Below are positions 50,073 to 59,086 of a stretch of 63,207 nt of DNA, piece after piece. The first letter of the stretch is position 1, and every line of letters begins with the position of its first letter. Made by a program: the position numbers and the translations under genes. The notes beneath the pieces were generated by a model that saw nothing but the letters and a program-made list of their open reading frames with translations, was not told where the DNA came from and did not search any database. The stretch covers positions 1-63,207 of the forward strand of contig JAGZSY010000041.1 of the NCBI GenBank assembly GCA_018380885.1. The letters are read 5' to 3'. Source of the stretch: Enterocloster asparagiformis (GTDB lineage: Bacteria > Bacillota > Clostridia > Lachnospirales > Lachnospiraceae).

Positions 50073-51889
50073 ACGCCAAAATCAAAAAATATGTGGTTCC
50101 CAACCTCCCGTACCTGTTTATTTTCTGGTTCTTCTGTAAGGTGGGGACAGCCTACCGCCTAGCGGCGGGGGCCGACTTCGGCACGAAGCTCATAGGCATG
50201 ATGAAAACCATAGGCCCGGCCTTCGGGACGATAGCGCCGGGCCTTGTCGGTTTTGACCTGCCGGTGGGCCTTATCGGGGCCGTGGCGCTCCGGCTGGTAG
50301 TCTACAACAAAGTAAGGAACGCGAAGAAATTCAGAAAGGACGTGGAATATGGTTCGGCCCGTTGGGGTACGGCGAAGGACATAGCCCCATTTGTAGACCC
50401 GAAGTTTGAAAACAACGTGATCCTGACCGGGACGGAATTTTTAACCATGAACACAAGGCCCAAAATCCCGGCCAACACCCGCAATCTCAACTGCTGTATC
50501 ATCGGTTCGTCCGGCTCGGGCAAGACCCGGTTCTGGCTGACCCCCCAGCTCCTTCAGGCCCATTCGTCCTATGTGTGCGTAGACCCAAAAGGGGGTGTCC
50601 TCTCCCAGATAGGCCACTTCCTGCAAAAGAGGAAGGGCTACAAAATCAAGGTATTCAATTCGGTGGACTTCCGAAAGAGTATGCACTATAACCCGATGGC
50701 CTACATCAAGACGGAGAGCGACGTTCTGAAATTCGTAAATGCCCTGATTACCAACACGAAAGGCGACGGCAAGGAGGGCGACGAGTTCTGGACAAAGGCG
50801 GAAACCCTTCTCTACTGCGCCCTTGTGGCCTATATCGTCTTTGAAGGGCCGGAGGAAGAACGCAACATGAACACGCTAGTTGAAATGATTAACAGCATGG
50901 AAGTCCGGGAGGACGACGAGAGTTTCAAGAACGCCGTTGATTACATGTTTGACGGCCTCGCCAAGCGCAAGCCCCAAGCCTTCGCCGTCCGGCAATATGC
51001 CAAGTACAAATTAGCCAGCGGCAAGACCTCAAAAAGTATATTGATTAGCTGTGGAGCCCGTCTCGCGCCCTTTGATATTGCGGAGCTCCGGGAAATCATG
51101 AGCTATGACGAGCTGGAGCTTGACAAGCTCGGGGACAGGAAAACGGCGCTGTTCTTCTGCATTTCCGACACGGACAGCACTTACAACTTTATCGTTGCGC
51201 TGGCCTTCTCGCAGATGTTCAACCTTTTGTGTGAGAAGGCAGATAATGTCTACGGCGGGCGGCTCCCCCATCATGTACGGGTGCTGTGGGACGAAGCCGC
51301 AAATACCGGACAGGTGCCGCAGCTTGAAAAAATAGTGGCTGTTATCCGCTCCCGTGAAATCAGCCTGTGCCTGTTCTATCAGGCCATGAGCCAGTGTAAG
51401 GCCCTGTATAAAGACAATTCCGAAACCATCTTAGGCAACATGGATTCGGTCATCTTCCTCGGGGGCCGGGAGCACTCCACGATAAAGGAAATCTCGGAGG
51501 TACTGGGAAAAGAGACAATCTCCATGTATACCGAGAGCCGGACGCGGGGCCAGTCGGAAAGCTACGGCCAAAATCTCCAACGGCTCGGGAAAGAGCTTAT
51601 GACAATGGACGAGCTTACGACCATGCCCGGAAACAAGTGTATTTTACAGCTCCGGGGCCTGCGCCCTTTCTTCTCCCCGAAATACGACCTGAAAAAGCAC
51701 CCTAACTATAAATACACGGCGGAGGCCGACAAGAAACACAACGCCTTCCATCTGGAAAAGCTGATAAGCACCCGACTAAAGCTCAACCCCAACGAGGAAT
51801 ACGAAGTTTACGAGGCCGGGGACGCAGACAACACCGAGGACGATATTCTCAACTATGACGATCTGGACGACCCGGACGCCTTTGCCTGA
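50069..51889 (+). CDS. virD4: VirD4-type coupling protein
   Basis: A 606-residue coupling ATPase, colinear with the left copy without gaps. N-terminal membrane segments, Walker A GSSGSGKT (about 146-153), Walker B VLWDEAANTG (about 405), acidic C-terminus. GTG start. Because this module lacks VirB4 and PrgI, the protein would need channel parts from another element, such as the left copy, to export DNA. Confidence 0.94.
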   Translation: MNAKIKKYVVPNLPYLFIFWFFCKVGTAYRLAAGADFGTKLIGMMKTIGPAFGTIAPGLVGFDLPVGLIGAVALRLVVYNKVRNAKKFRKDVEYGSARWGTAKDIAPFVDPKFENNVILTGTEFLTMNTRPKIPANTRNLNCCIIGSSGSGKTRFWLTPQLLQAHSSYVCVDPKGGVLSQIGHFLQKRKGYKIKVFNSVDFRKSMHYNPMAYIKTESDVLKFVNALITNTKGDGKEGDEFWTKAETLLYCALVAYIVFEGPEEERNMNTLVEMINSMEVREDDESFKNAVDYMFDGLAKRKPQAFAVRQYAKYKLASGKTSKSILISCGARLAPFDIAELREIMSYDELELDKLGDRKTALFFCISDTDSTYNFIVALAFSQMFNLLCEKADNVYGGRLPHHVRVLWDEAANTGQVPQLEKIVAVIRSREISLCLFYQAMSQCKALYKDNSETILGNMDSVIFLGGREHSTIKEISEVLGKETISMYTESRTRGQSESYGQNLQRLGKELMTMDELTTMPGNKCILQLRGLRPFFSPKYDLKKHPNYKYTAEADKKHNAFHLEKLISTRLKLNPNEEYEVYEAGDADNTEDDILNYDDLDDPDAFA

Positions 51890-51917
51890 CTTCGGGCCAA
51901 GTTGGCCCGAGGTTCCC

Positions 51918-51942
51918 GCCGCCTGAAATGGGCGGCTTTTTT
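51918..51942 (+). terminator. Terminator after virD4
   Basis: GCCGCC and GGCGGC arms with a short AT loop and six Ts, right after the palindrome at 51890; counterpart of 12099-12123. Confidence 0.8.
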
Positions 51943-51997
51943 CGTACCCGGGGACGCGGCCCCGCAACCAACAACAATTTGAATGGAGGAAAACTAT

Positions 51998-52213
51998 ATG
52001 GAATTTTTTGCTTCTGCTATCGACACCCTGAAAATCCTTGTAATCGCTATCGGAGCTGGCCTCGGCATGTGGGGCGTGGTCAACCTTTTGGAAGGCTATG
52101 GCTCGGACAACCCGGGAGCCAAGAGCCAGGGAATTAAGCAGCTCATGAGCGGCGGCGGCATTATCCTGATTGGAACGACGCTCATTCCCCTGCTGTCCGG
52201 CCTGTTCAGCTAA
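51998..52213 (+). CDS. Maff2-family small membrane protein
   Basis: A 71-residue protein with two membrane segments and the loop GYGSDNPGAKSQGIKQ, nearly identical to the left copy. Start ATG 51998, eight bases after GGAGG; the in-frame ATG at 51983 would overlap the ribosome site. It sits 15 bases before the TrbL-like gene. Confidence 0.85.
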   Translation: MEFFASAIDTLKILVIAIGAGLGMWGVVNLLEGYGSDNPGAKSQGIKQLMSGGGIILIGTTLIPLLSGLFS

Positions 52214-52228
52214 ACGATAAGGAGACCC

Positions 52229-53095
52229 GTGCAAATAATCTTCGACGCAATCGCGGAGTGGTTGAAGGAACTGCTGATTGCCGGTATCATGGGCAACCTC
52301 GGCGGGCTCTTTGACAACGTAAATGCGCAGGTCGGAGAGATTGCGGACCAAGTGGGGACGGCCCCGGCGGCATGGAACGCCGGGGTCTTTTCCATGATAC
52401 GGCAGCTCTCCGAGACTGTCATTCTCCCAATCGCCGGGCTGGTGCTCACCTTCGTCATGTGCTACGAGCTCATTCAGCTACTCATTGAGCGGAACAACCT
52501 GCACGACATAGACACATGGATATTTTTTAAGTGGATATTCAAAACATTCTGCGCCATCCTCATTCTTTCCAACACCTTCAATATTGTAATGGGCGTGTTC
52601 GATATGGCGCAGTATGTTGTCCAGCAGTCGGCGGGACTGATACAGGGAAGCACCGAGATCACCCCGGATATGCTGGCCGATATGGAGACGCAGTTACAGG
52701 CGATGGAGCTCGGCCCCCTGCTGGGCCTCTGGCTCCAATCCTTCTTTGTGGGCTTTACCATGACGGCGCTCAAAATCGTGATTTTTGTGATTGTCTACGG
52801 GAGAATGATTGAAATTTACCTAATGACGAGCCTAGCTCCAATCCCCCTTTCAACGGTAGTCAACCGGGAGGTCGGGAGCATGGGCCAGAACTATTTCCGC
52901 TCCCTGCTGGCGGTGGGCTTCCAAGGGCTCCTGATTATCGTCTGTGTCGCCATTTATGCGGTACTGATACAGGGGATTGCCACGGGCGGGGACATGATAG
53001 GCGCGATATGGGGCTGCGTGGGCTATACCGTCCTGCTCTGCTTTACGCTCTTTAAGACGGGCTCCCTCGCAAAATCAATCTTCGGCGCGCATTGA
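52229..53095 (+). CDS. TrbL/VirB6-like channel protein
   Basis: A 288-residue polytopic membrane protein, colinear with the left copy and very similar to it. Start GTG 52229 after AAGGAG where the left has ATG. About six hydrophobic segments and the loop AGLIQGSTEITPDMLADMET. It is kept although VirB4 and PrgI are lost, which suggests recent loss or use in trans. Confidence 0.87.
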   Translation: MQIIFDAIAEWLKELLIAGIMGNLGGLFDNVNAQVGEIADQVGTAPAAWNAGVFSMIRQLSETVILPIAGLVLTFVMCYELIQLLIERNNLHDIDTWIFFKWIFKTFCAILILSNTFNIVMGVFDMAQYVVQQSAGLIQGSTEITPDMLADMETQLQAMELGPLLGLWLQSFFVGFTMTALKIVIFVIVYGRMIEIYLMTSLAPIPLSTVVNREVGSMGQNYFRSLLAVGFQGLLIIVCVAIYAVLIQGIATGGDMIGAIWGCVGYTVLLCFTLFKTGSLAKSIFGAH

Positions 53096-53149
53096 TAAGG
53101 CGGAGCTTCGGGCCAACTTGGCCCGAAGTATCAGAAACGAGGTGAGGCT

Positions 53150-53851
53150 ATGGCCCCGAGACGGTACGGCATGGCCTCGGACGGGACTGTTCAGCGGCTA
53201 TGGAATGGAAAGCTGGTGGAGGACTTTACCGAGGCGGACGCCCTGCGCTTCATGGCCGACACGGACATTCAGTTAAGCGGGAAAGTCTCTGCGGACACAC
53301 TGGACGCAATCAGGCGGGCAGGCTACCGCTACGAGGGCGGGGAGGTCCTTCCCCAGCCCGGAAAGGAGGAAATGACAATGAGTGAGGAAAAGACTACGGG
53401 TGCTATGCCCCCGGAGCAGGAGGCCCCCGGCGGTTCCGGCCTGAAACTGGACGTGACCGCCCGGCCCATCGACCCCATCAAAAATCTGGTTGGCTTTGCC
53501 AATGTAAAAATCAACGACTGCTTTGTGGTGGAGGACTTCAAGATTTTACAGAGCGATAGGGGCCTGTATGTGGGTATGCCGAGCAAACCGGACAAGAACA
53601 GCCGGACAGGCTACCGGGACACGGCGAAGCCCATTACCGCCGAATTTCGCAAGGAACTCCACGGGGCGATTTTGGAGGCGTACCAACAGGAGATAGAAAA
53701 GTTACAGGCCCGCGTCGCCGCCTCCCGGCAGGCCCCGCCCCCGGAAAAGGAATCCATCAGGGGGCAGTTGGAGGCCGGGGCCAAAAAAGCGGCAAAGGAG
53801 AACGCCGCCCGCACCCCGAAGGAGAAGCCCGCAAAGTCTGCGGAGCGTTGA
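53150..53851 (+). CDS. SpoVG-domain protein of the ICE
   Basis: A 233-residue homologue of the protein at 10188. An N-terminal unknown domain (residues 1-75) is followed by a SpoVG-like core (about 95-185: VEDFKILQSDRGLYVGMPS then YRDTAKPIT) and a charged tail. ATG after GAGGTGAGG. Nucleic-acid binding is likely from the SpoVG fold; its target is unknown. Confidence 0.75.
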   Translation: MAPRRYGMASDGTVQRLWNGKLVEDFTEADALRFMADTDIQLSGKVSADTLDAIRRAGYRYEGGEVLPQPGKEEMTMSEEKTTGAMPPEQEAPGGSGLKLDVTARPIDPIKNLVGFANVKINDCFVVEDFKILQSDRGLYVGMPSKPDKNSRTGYRDTAKPITAEFRKELHGAILEAYQQEIEKLQARVAASRQAPPPEKESIRGQLEAGAKKAAKENAARTPKEKPAKSAER

Positions 53852-53903
53852 GCACTTCGGGCCAGGTTGGCCCGAGGTTCCCCGGCGGAAAGGAGGGGCG
53901 CCC

Positions 53904-54299
53904 ATGTACCGGAAGCCGGAGCTGTCCCCGTGGGGCCGGGTGCAGACCTGTGACGTGCTCTGTCCCGGCGTGTTCATGGTAAGCACCGCCAGCCACGGCG
54001 GAACGATGGTTGCCAGGGAGCTTGCCGCCATTCTGTCCCCCGCCGCCAGAAAGTGCGGTTTCCAGCATGGCCGTTATTTCTGCTTTGAGGAAGATACCCA
54101 AGAGGAAGTGGTTTTCCGGGAGCTCCTGGATAAGCGGCTCTGGAAAATTCCCGACCGTATCAGGGACAAGGCGGCATATGAGGAAAGGATCAACCAATCC
54201 CTCCGGGAGTACAACCCGGCATATTGGAGGGCGCGGGAACGGGGCCGTGAGGCAGCAAGCCTCCGCACGAATTGTCCCGCTCGCCAGCAAGAAAGATAA
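53904..54299 (+). CDS. DUF7007-like ICE protein, N-terminally deleted
   Basis: A 131-residue protein matching the C-terminal part of the 209-residue left homologue, with WGRVQTCDVLCPGVFMV, STASHGG and CFEEDTQEEVV kept. About 90 N-terminal residues are missing, yet AAAGGAGG and an ATG sit directly before the join, so the remainder is probably translated. The C-terminus also diverges after EAAS, where inserted DNA begins. It may be a degraded or a working short form. Confidence 0.62.
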   Translation: MYRKPELSPWGRVQTCDVLCPGVFMVSTASHGGTMVARELAAILSPAARKCGFQHGRYFCFEEDTQEEVVFRELLDKRLWKIPDRIRDKAAYEERINQSLREYNPAYWRARERGREAASLRTNCPARQQER

Positions 54300-54305
54300 A
54301 GTGGC

Positions 54306-54665
54306 TTATTCGCCATCTCTATCGGGAAGGCTCTTTTGTTGCTGTTCTGACAATCTAAATCCCTCTAAAGCCGATTTTGCAGCTATGTGCATATCGTTAT
54401 TTTTAAGCCCACCCTCCATGTTCGGCTTGGGAACTAACCCTCTCTTGTGAGCTTCAATACCTTCTTCTTTAAGCCCGTTTGTAATTTTAGTTGCGCCTTT
54501 TAAAGAGGATTTTGGTTTTCCCGAAGAAGTTAAGGGATTTTCTTCAGCGGTCTTTTTTGCTTCTCCTGTCAAATCTGCAACAAGTTTAAGTGCATCTTTT
54601 AAATCATTAGGTGTGCTTGTAGGTTGAATGGGAGCAACTTTAGCTAATTCATTTTCTGGTTTCAT
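54306..54665 (-). CDS. Inserted ORF of unknown function
   Basis: A 119-residue hydrophilic, basic protein on the opposite strand to the rest of the module. Start ATG 54665 after AAGGAG, 55 bases downstream of its own -10. It is Lys/Ser/Pro-rich with no membrane segment or recognised domain. The base composition is clearly more AT-rich than its neighbours. It has no counterpart in the left module, where VirB4/PrgI lie, so it came with inserted DNA. Confidence 0.55.
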   Translation of the reverse strand: MKPENELAKVAPIQPTSTPNDLKDALKLVADLTGEAKKTAEENPLTSSGKPKSSLKGATKITNGLKEEGIEAHKRGLVPKPNMEGGLKNNDMHIAAKSALEGFRLSEQQQKSLPDRDGE

Positions 54666-54719
54666 ATTTTTTCTCCTTATCACAGCATACTTTTTGGTTG
54701 GCAACTATCTTTAGTACCA

Positions 54720-54748
54720 ATTATACCATACCTCTAAAAAACATCCAA
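54720..54748 (-). promoter_or_regulatory. Promoter of inserted ORF
   Basis: On the minus strand -35 TTGGAT (54748-54743) and -10 TATAAT (54725-54720) are 17 bases apart, directly upstream of the 54306-54665 gene. Confidence 0.65.
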
Positions 54749-54792
54749 TCTCAATCTTATCTTCGGGCCAAGTTGGCCCGAAGCCCATACCG

Positions 54793-55551
54793 TTGGTACA
54801 GGAAATACCAGAGGAACAGGCGGTCCGTTTTATCCGCCACTACCACTACTCAAAGGTCATGCCCCGGCTGAACAAGTTTTATTTAGGCTTTTTTATGGAA
54901 GGGCGTCTGGCCGGCGTGGTGGTGCTGGGGTGGGGTACGCAGCCCTTGCAGACAATCCGAAAGCTGTTCCCCTGTCATGTACTGCGGACAACAGACTATA
55001 TTGAAATCGGGAAGATGTGCTTCCTGCCGGACTTCAACCGCAACCAATGCTTCGGCAGCCTGGCCATCTCCCAGATGGTGAAATGGCTGAAAGCCAACAC
55101 ACGTTATCTATATCTCTATACCCTTGCGGACGGTATCATGGGGAAGTGCGGCTATGTGTATCAGGCCAGCAACTTCCGGTATGTGGGGAGCTTCACCACA
55201 AGCGTTTACCGGGACAGTGTGACCGGGGAAAAAATCCACCCGCGAAGCGCCCGGCTCCTGCTGGAAGAAAACGCGGTCTTTGACGGCGTAAAAAAACGCT
55301 ACTGGCTGACCTTCGGCTACTGCCAGCATAAGGGCATTGAGAAGATCAATGGCCGCATGTTCCGTTACCTATACCCGCTTACCAAACAGGGCCGGAGGAT
55401 TTTGCAGAGTTACCCGGAATATCAAGGTCTGCCCTATCCCAAGGATAAAGACCTGTCCCATTCGGTACGGAGCGCCCCAGGCACTTACACCCCAATTCCA
55501 CAGCCCCAGTTTAACAAAGAGATATGCCGGTTCAATGTCCAGAGATATTGA
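54793..55551 (+). CDS. Mom-like GNAT-fold DNA-modification protein
   Basis: A 252-residue protein that I match by pattern to Mom-type adenine-modifying (methylcarbamoyl) proteins: FIRHYHYSKVMPRLNKFYLGFF near residues 12-35, then GVVVLGWGTQPL, EIGKMCFLPDFNRNQ, and LADGIMGKCGYVYQASNF. Mom modification protects DNA from restriction. The annotated TTG lacks a ribosome site because a palindrome occupies that place, so the start is uncertain. It replaces VirB4/PrgI relative to the left module. Confidence 0.6.
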   Translation: MVQEIPEEQAVRFIRHYHYSKVMPRLNKFYLGFFMEGRLAGVVVLGWGTQPLQTIRKLFPCHVLRTTDYIEIGKMCFLPDFNRNQCFGSLAISQMVKWLKANTRYLYLYTLADGIMGKCGYVYQASNFRYVGSFTTSVYRDSVTGEKIHPRSARLLLEENAVFDGVKKRYWLTFGYCQHKGIEKINGRMFRYLYPLTKQGRRILQSYPEYQGLPYPKDKDLSHSVRSAPGTYTPIPQPQFNKEICRFNVQRY

Positions 55552-55556
55552 CTGGC

Positions 55557-57482
55557 ATGTTTTATTTTTTGGGAAAGGAGGTTGATTTTATCGCAAAGTT
55601 TACAGACCGGACCACCAATGAGAAGCCGGATACTTCGGGCCAAGTTGGCCCGAAGCCCCCAAGAAGGAAACAGGCGGCACCCGGCCCGGAGAAGGCAGGG
55701 CCTTCCTCCCGCCTCCACTTTGAGGACGAAGGGGAAACGGAGGCTGGGACAGACCGCCCGGAACCGGGAACCACCTCGGGCCAAGTTGGCCCGAAGTCCC
55801 CAAAGGGCGGCAAGTTCTGGCAGGACAAAGACCGGGCGCGCCCCTCGGAGCGGCTGCGCCGTGAAGGGGAACCGCCGCCCGGAGACAGCGCCGGGGAGGC
55901 TGAAACAGACGGCGGGCCTAAAACGAAGGGGGATTGCAAGACAGAAAAAGCAAAGGCCCGGGCCGGGAAGGCCGGGGAGAAGCTCGGCAAGGCCCGCGCA
56001 AAGTTGGACGCGCAGAAGCCGCCCAAAGAGCCGGTTATCCCCCGCAGGCTGGCACGGAGCGCACGCACCGGGGCGTGGATTTACGCCCACAACAAGATAC
56101 ATGAAGTGGAACATGAGAATGTCGGCGTCGAGGGAGCCCACAAGTCGGAGCTGGTTGCCGAGGCCGGGGTACGCAAGGTTTCCCGGTTTGCAAAAAGGAG
56201 GTGGAGGACCCGGCACGCCCGGAGCGTGGTCAAGTGGGAGAAAAAAGAAATCAGGGCCAGGGCGGACTATGCGTTCCGGCAGATGGCACAGGAGCACCCG
56301 GAGCTTTCCAGCAACCCGCTTTCCCGGTATGCGCAGAAATGGAAACTCAAACGGCAGTATTCCAAACGGGCGCGGGATACAACGAAGCAGGGCGCAAAAG
56401 CGGCGGAAAAAACCGCCGTCACCACGGAAAAGCTGGCCCGGCGCGTGGCCCTCTTTGTGAAACGCCACCCGGTCGGCGTGTTGATTGACCTTGCTGTCCT
56501 TCTGGTGGTAATGCTCCTGATGGGCGCGCTCTCGTCCCTCCCCGGTATGATTGGGGGCGGGGCCATGAACGCTGTTTTAGGTACTTCCTACGGCTCGGAG
56601 GACAGCGACCTGTTAGGGGCCGACGCGGACTACACGGCATTGGAGCGGGCGATGGCGGACAGGATTGCCAATATCGAGAGCACCCACCCCGGCTATGACG
56701 AGTACCGCTACCATGTGGACGAGCTCGGCCACAATCCCTATGAGCTGGCCTCCTACCTGACAGCAAAATTCCAATCCTATACCCGCGCCGAGGTGCAGGG
56801 GGAGCTTCAAGCCGTGTTTGACACGCAGTATAAGCTGACCCTGACCGAGACAGTGGAAATCCGCACCTATACCGACGATGATGGGGACGAGCACGAATAT
56901 GAGTGGTACATTCTGACTGTTACCCTGACAAACCGCACCCTCCCCGTGGTAATCAACGAGCGTCTGACTACTGACCAGAAGGAGCTCTATTCAGCTACCA
57001 TGTGGACAAAGGGCAACAAGCCCTACCTGTGGGACGATATTTACACGGGCAGAGATACCGACCCCGGCCCCTCCTACGAGATACCGGGGGAGGCCCTGAA
57101 CGACCCGGATTTTACCGCCCTGATTGCGGAGGCGGAAAAGTACCTGGGCTATCCCTATGTATTAGGCGGGAGCTCCCCGAGCACAAGTTTCGACTGCTCG
57201 GGCTTTGTGTGCTGGGTATACACCCATTCCGGCGTCCATAACCTGCCACGCACCACGGCAACAGGGATTTACAACCAATGCGCCATTGTGCCAAAGAGTG
57301 AAGCCCGGCCCGGGGATTTGATTTTCTTTACCCGTACCTATGCCAGCGCCGGGCCTGTCTCCCACGTTGGCATTTATGTGGGCGGCGGCATGATGATCCA
57401 CTGTGGCGCCCCCATCAAATATGCCAGTATCAACACGTCCTACTGGCAGGAACATTTTTACGCCTTCGGGCGGCTCAACTGA
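55557..57482 (+). CDS. NlpC/P60 cell-wall hydrolase of transfer channel
   Basis: A 641-residue protein (from ATG 55557) homologous to the left copy: charged N-terminal region with two in-frame palindromes (55633, 55774), transmembrane segment (LLVVMLLMGALSSL), and NlpC/P60 domain with Cys in DCSGF (about 545) and His in SHVGIYVG and MIHCG. The best ribosome site (AAAGGAGG at 55574-55581) is eight bases before an in-frame ATC at 55590, so a non-standard start there is possible; ATG 55557 is the conservative choice. Confidence 0.82.
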   Translation: MFYFLGKEVDFIAKFTDRTTNEKPDTSGQVGPKPPRRKQAAPGPEKAGPSSRLHFEDEGETEAGTDRPEPGTTSGQVGPKSPKGGKFWQDKDRARPSERLRREGEPPPGDSAGEAETDGGPKTKGDCKTEKAKARAGKAGEKLGKARAKLDAQKPPKEPVIPRRLARSARTGAWIYAHNKIHEVEHENVGVEGAHKSELVAEAGVRKVSRFAKRRWRTRHARSVVKWEKKEIRARADYAFRQMAQEHPELSSNPLSRYAQKWKLKRQYSKRARDTTKQGAKAAEKTAVTTEKLARRVALFVKRHPVGVLIDLAVLLVVMLLMGALSSLPGMIGGGAMNAVLGTSYGSEDSDLLGADADYTALERAMADRIANIESTHPGYDEYRYHVDELGHNPYELASYLTAKFQSYTRAEVQGELQAVFDTQYKLTLTETVEIRTYTDDDGDEHEYEWYILTVTLTNRTLPVVINERLTTDQKELYSATMWTKGNKPYLWDDIYTGRDTDPGPSYEIPGEALNDPDFTALIAEAEKYLGYPYVLGGSSPSTSFDCSGFVCWVYTHSGVHNLPRTTATGIYNQCAIVPKSEARPGDLIFFTRTYASAGPVSHVGIYVGGGMMIHCGAPIKYASINTSYWQEHFYAFGRLN

Positions 57483-57496
57483 AAAGGAGGTTTTAC

Positions 57497-57760
57497 ATGA
57501 GCAGTAAAATTGTCAAGGTATGCGCCGAGATTGAGAAGGTCAAGGCGAAAATCAGCGAACAGCAGACCCGGCTCCGGGAGCTGGAACGCCAGAAAACGGA
57601 GCTTGAAAACACGGAAATCGTGGAGTTGGTGCGTTCCCTCAACCTGACCCCGGACGCGCTGGCCGACTTCCTGAAGGAGCAGAAAAAGGCTCCCGCCGCT
57701 TCGGGCCAACTTGGCCCGAAGTCCGGCGGAGGAAAGGAGGGACCGGCTGATGAAAACTAA
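57497..57760 (+). CDS. DUF4315 coiled-coil protein
   Basis: An 87-residue homologue of the protein at 4445: a heptad-patterned coiled coil (about residues 5-45) followed by a short helix and a tail that contains an in-frame palindrome (ASGQLGPK). ATG after AAAAGGAGG. Its end overlaps the DUF4366 start. Confidence 0.82.
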   Translation: MSSKIVKVCAEIEKVKAKISEQQTRLRELERQKTELENTEIVELVRSLNLTPDALADFLKEQKKAPAASGQLGPKSGGGKEGPADEN

Positions 57761-58388
57761 ATCCCGTATGGCGGCGGCATTGACCGCCGTTTTTCTCTGC
57801 CTCCCCATGTCCACCCTCCCGGCCTACGCGCAGAGCACCGAGCCAGCGGAGGAACCGCCCGCGCAGGAGGAAACGACCACCGCAAAGCCATTTACCCCGG
57901 AAGGGACCGAGACGGTGGTTGACAACGCCACCGATGGGGACGGCAAGGAGTTTTATACCATTCAGACCCCGGACGAACATGTTTTCTATCTCGTCATTGA
58001 TAAACAGCGCACAAGCGAAAATGTCTATTTCCTTGACGCCGTGACCGAGAAGGACTTGCTTTCCCTCGCACAAGCGGAGAAGGAGCCAGAGACGGTGAAG
58101 CCGGAACCGGAACCCACTCCCACGCCGCAGGAGCCGACTGACAAGCCGGAGCCCGCCCCGGAGCCGGAGCCTGCGAAGGGAAACAGCCCGGCCGGGACAA
58201 TCCTTCTGGTGCTGGCTGTGGCCCTGATTGGCGGCGGCGCTGGCTGGTACTTCAAGATTTACCGCCCAAAACACCAGGCCCCGGATTTGGACGAGGAAGA
58301 AATGGACTTTGAAGCCGGGGGCGATACCCCCGGTGAAGATGATGATTTACCGCCCTGGGACGAGGACGAAAAGGAGGACGAGGAATGA
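57750..58388 (+). CDS. DUF4366 membrane-anchored surface protein
   Basis: A 212-residue homologue of the left copy. Signal peptide (hydrophobic core then A-Y-A-Q), extracytoplasmic domain with DEHVFYLVIDKQRTSENVYFL, Pro/Glu/Thr linker, transmembrane segment near 148-170 and acidic tail. Start ATG 57750 after GGAAAGGAGG, overlapping the DUF4315 gene by 11 bases. Its stop overlaps the next small gene's start. Confidence 0.8.
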   Translation: MKTKSRMAAALTAVFLCLPMSTLPAYAQSTEPAEEPPAQEETTTAKPFTPEGTETVVDNATDGDGKEFYTIQTPDEHVFYLVIDKQRTSENVYFLDAVTEKDLLSLAQAEKEPETVKPEPEPTPTPQEPTDKPEPAPEPEPAKGNSPAGTILLVLAVALIGGGAGWYFKIYRPKHQAPDLDEEEMDFEAGGDTPGEDDDLPPWDEDEKEDEE

Positions 58389-58561
58389 ACTTTACCGACA
58401 GCCCCTATGAACGAATGATGAAGCAGATTCCCCGGCCCTCCCGGCACGACCCGGATCCCTGCCCCGGCTGCCGGGAGCGCGGCGGCGACTGCAAGAAAAA
58501 GCGGCGTACCCTGATTGTGGAGCCCCGCAGGACTTCGGGCCAAGTTGGCCCGAAGCGGTAA
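58385..58561 (+). CDS. Small Cys-rich protein ending in palindrome peptide
   Basis: A 58-residue protein starting ATG 58385 on the DUF4366 stop. It has Cys residues in CPGCRERGGDCKKK and ends in the in-frame palindrome peptide (TSGQVGPKR) followed by TAA, whose last base is the first base of the next gene's ATG. The left homologue is at 3632-3805. Confidence 0.65.
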   Translation: MNFTDSPYERMMKQIPRPSRHDPDPCPGCRERGGDCKKKRRTLIVEPRRTSGQVGPKR

Positions 58562-58938
58562 TGTGCCGGGAGCTGACCCGTGACGAGAGGAAAACAATCC
58601 GGCGGCTGGTCACGGGCATGTGCGCCAACTATGACAACGAATACGGCTGTCTCCCCCTGGACTGCCCCTGCTACATGCTCGGCAAGTGGTGGACGGGGAG
58701 CCTGTGCCGCTACTTCCGGGCTGCGGTGCTTCCCCTGGCCCCGGTGCTGGAAGCCTCCCTTACCGGGGAGGCGGCAGGGCCGGAAATAAGGCGCTGTGCT
58801 GTATGCGGGAGGCCCTTTATTCCCGAGGGACGGCAAGCCTACTGCTCCGAAGCCTGCAAGGCCGAGGGCAACCGCCGCAGGAGCCGGGCACGTATGCGGA
58901 AAAAGAGGGAGAAAAGCAGGGGCCGGCGTTACGATTAG
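58561..58938 (+). CDS. Cysteine-rich VLP-family protein
   Basis: A 125-residue homologue of the left copy with both cysteine clusters (CANYDNEYGCLPLDCPC and CAVCGRPF...YCSEACK) and the basic C-terminal tail. It starts one base inside the preceding stop, so it is translationally coupled. Possibly a zinc-ribbon protein; function unproven. Confidence 0.72.
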   Translation: MCRELTRDERKTIRRLVTGMCANYDNEYGCLPLDCPCYMLGKWWTGSLCRYFRAAVLPLAPVLEASLTGEAAGPEIRRCAVCGRPFIPEGRQAYCSEACKAEGNRRRSRARMRKKREKSRGRRYD

Positions 58939-59086
58939 GCCCTGTAAAACCCCTGTATTGCCGGGCCTTCCTGGCCTGCTTTGTACTGACTTAATATAAA
59001 TCTATGTCCAGCCCCGATTATACGGGGCAAATCGTAACATCAGGGCTTCGGGCCAACTTGGCCCGAAGCTGGAAAGGAGGAATTTC

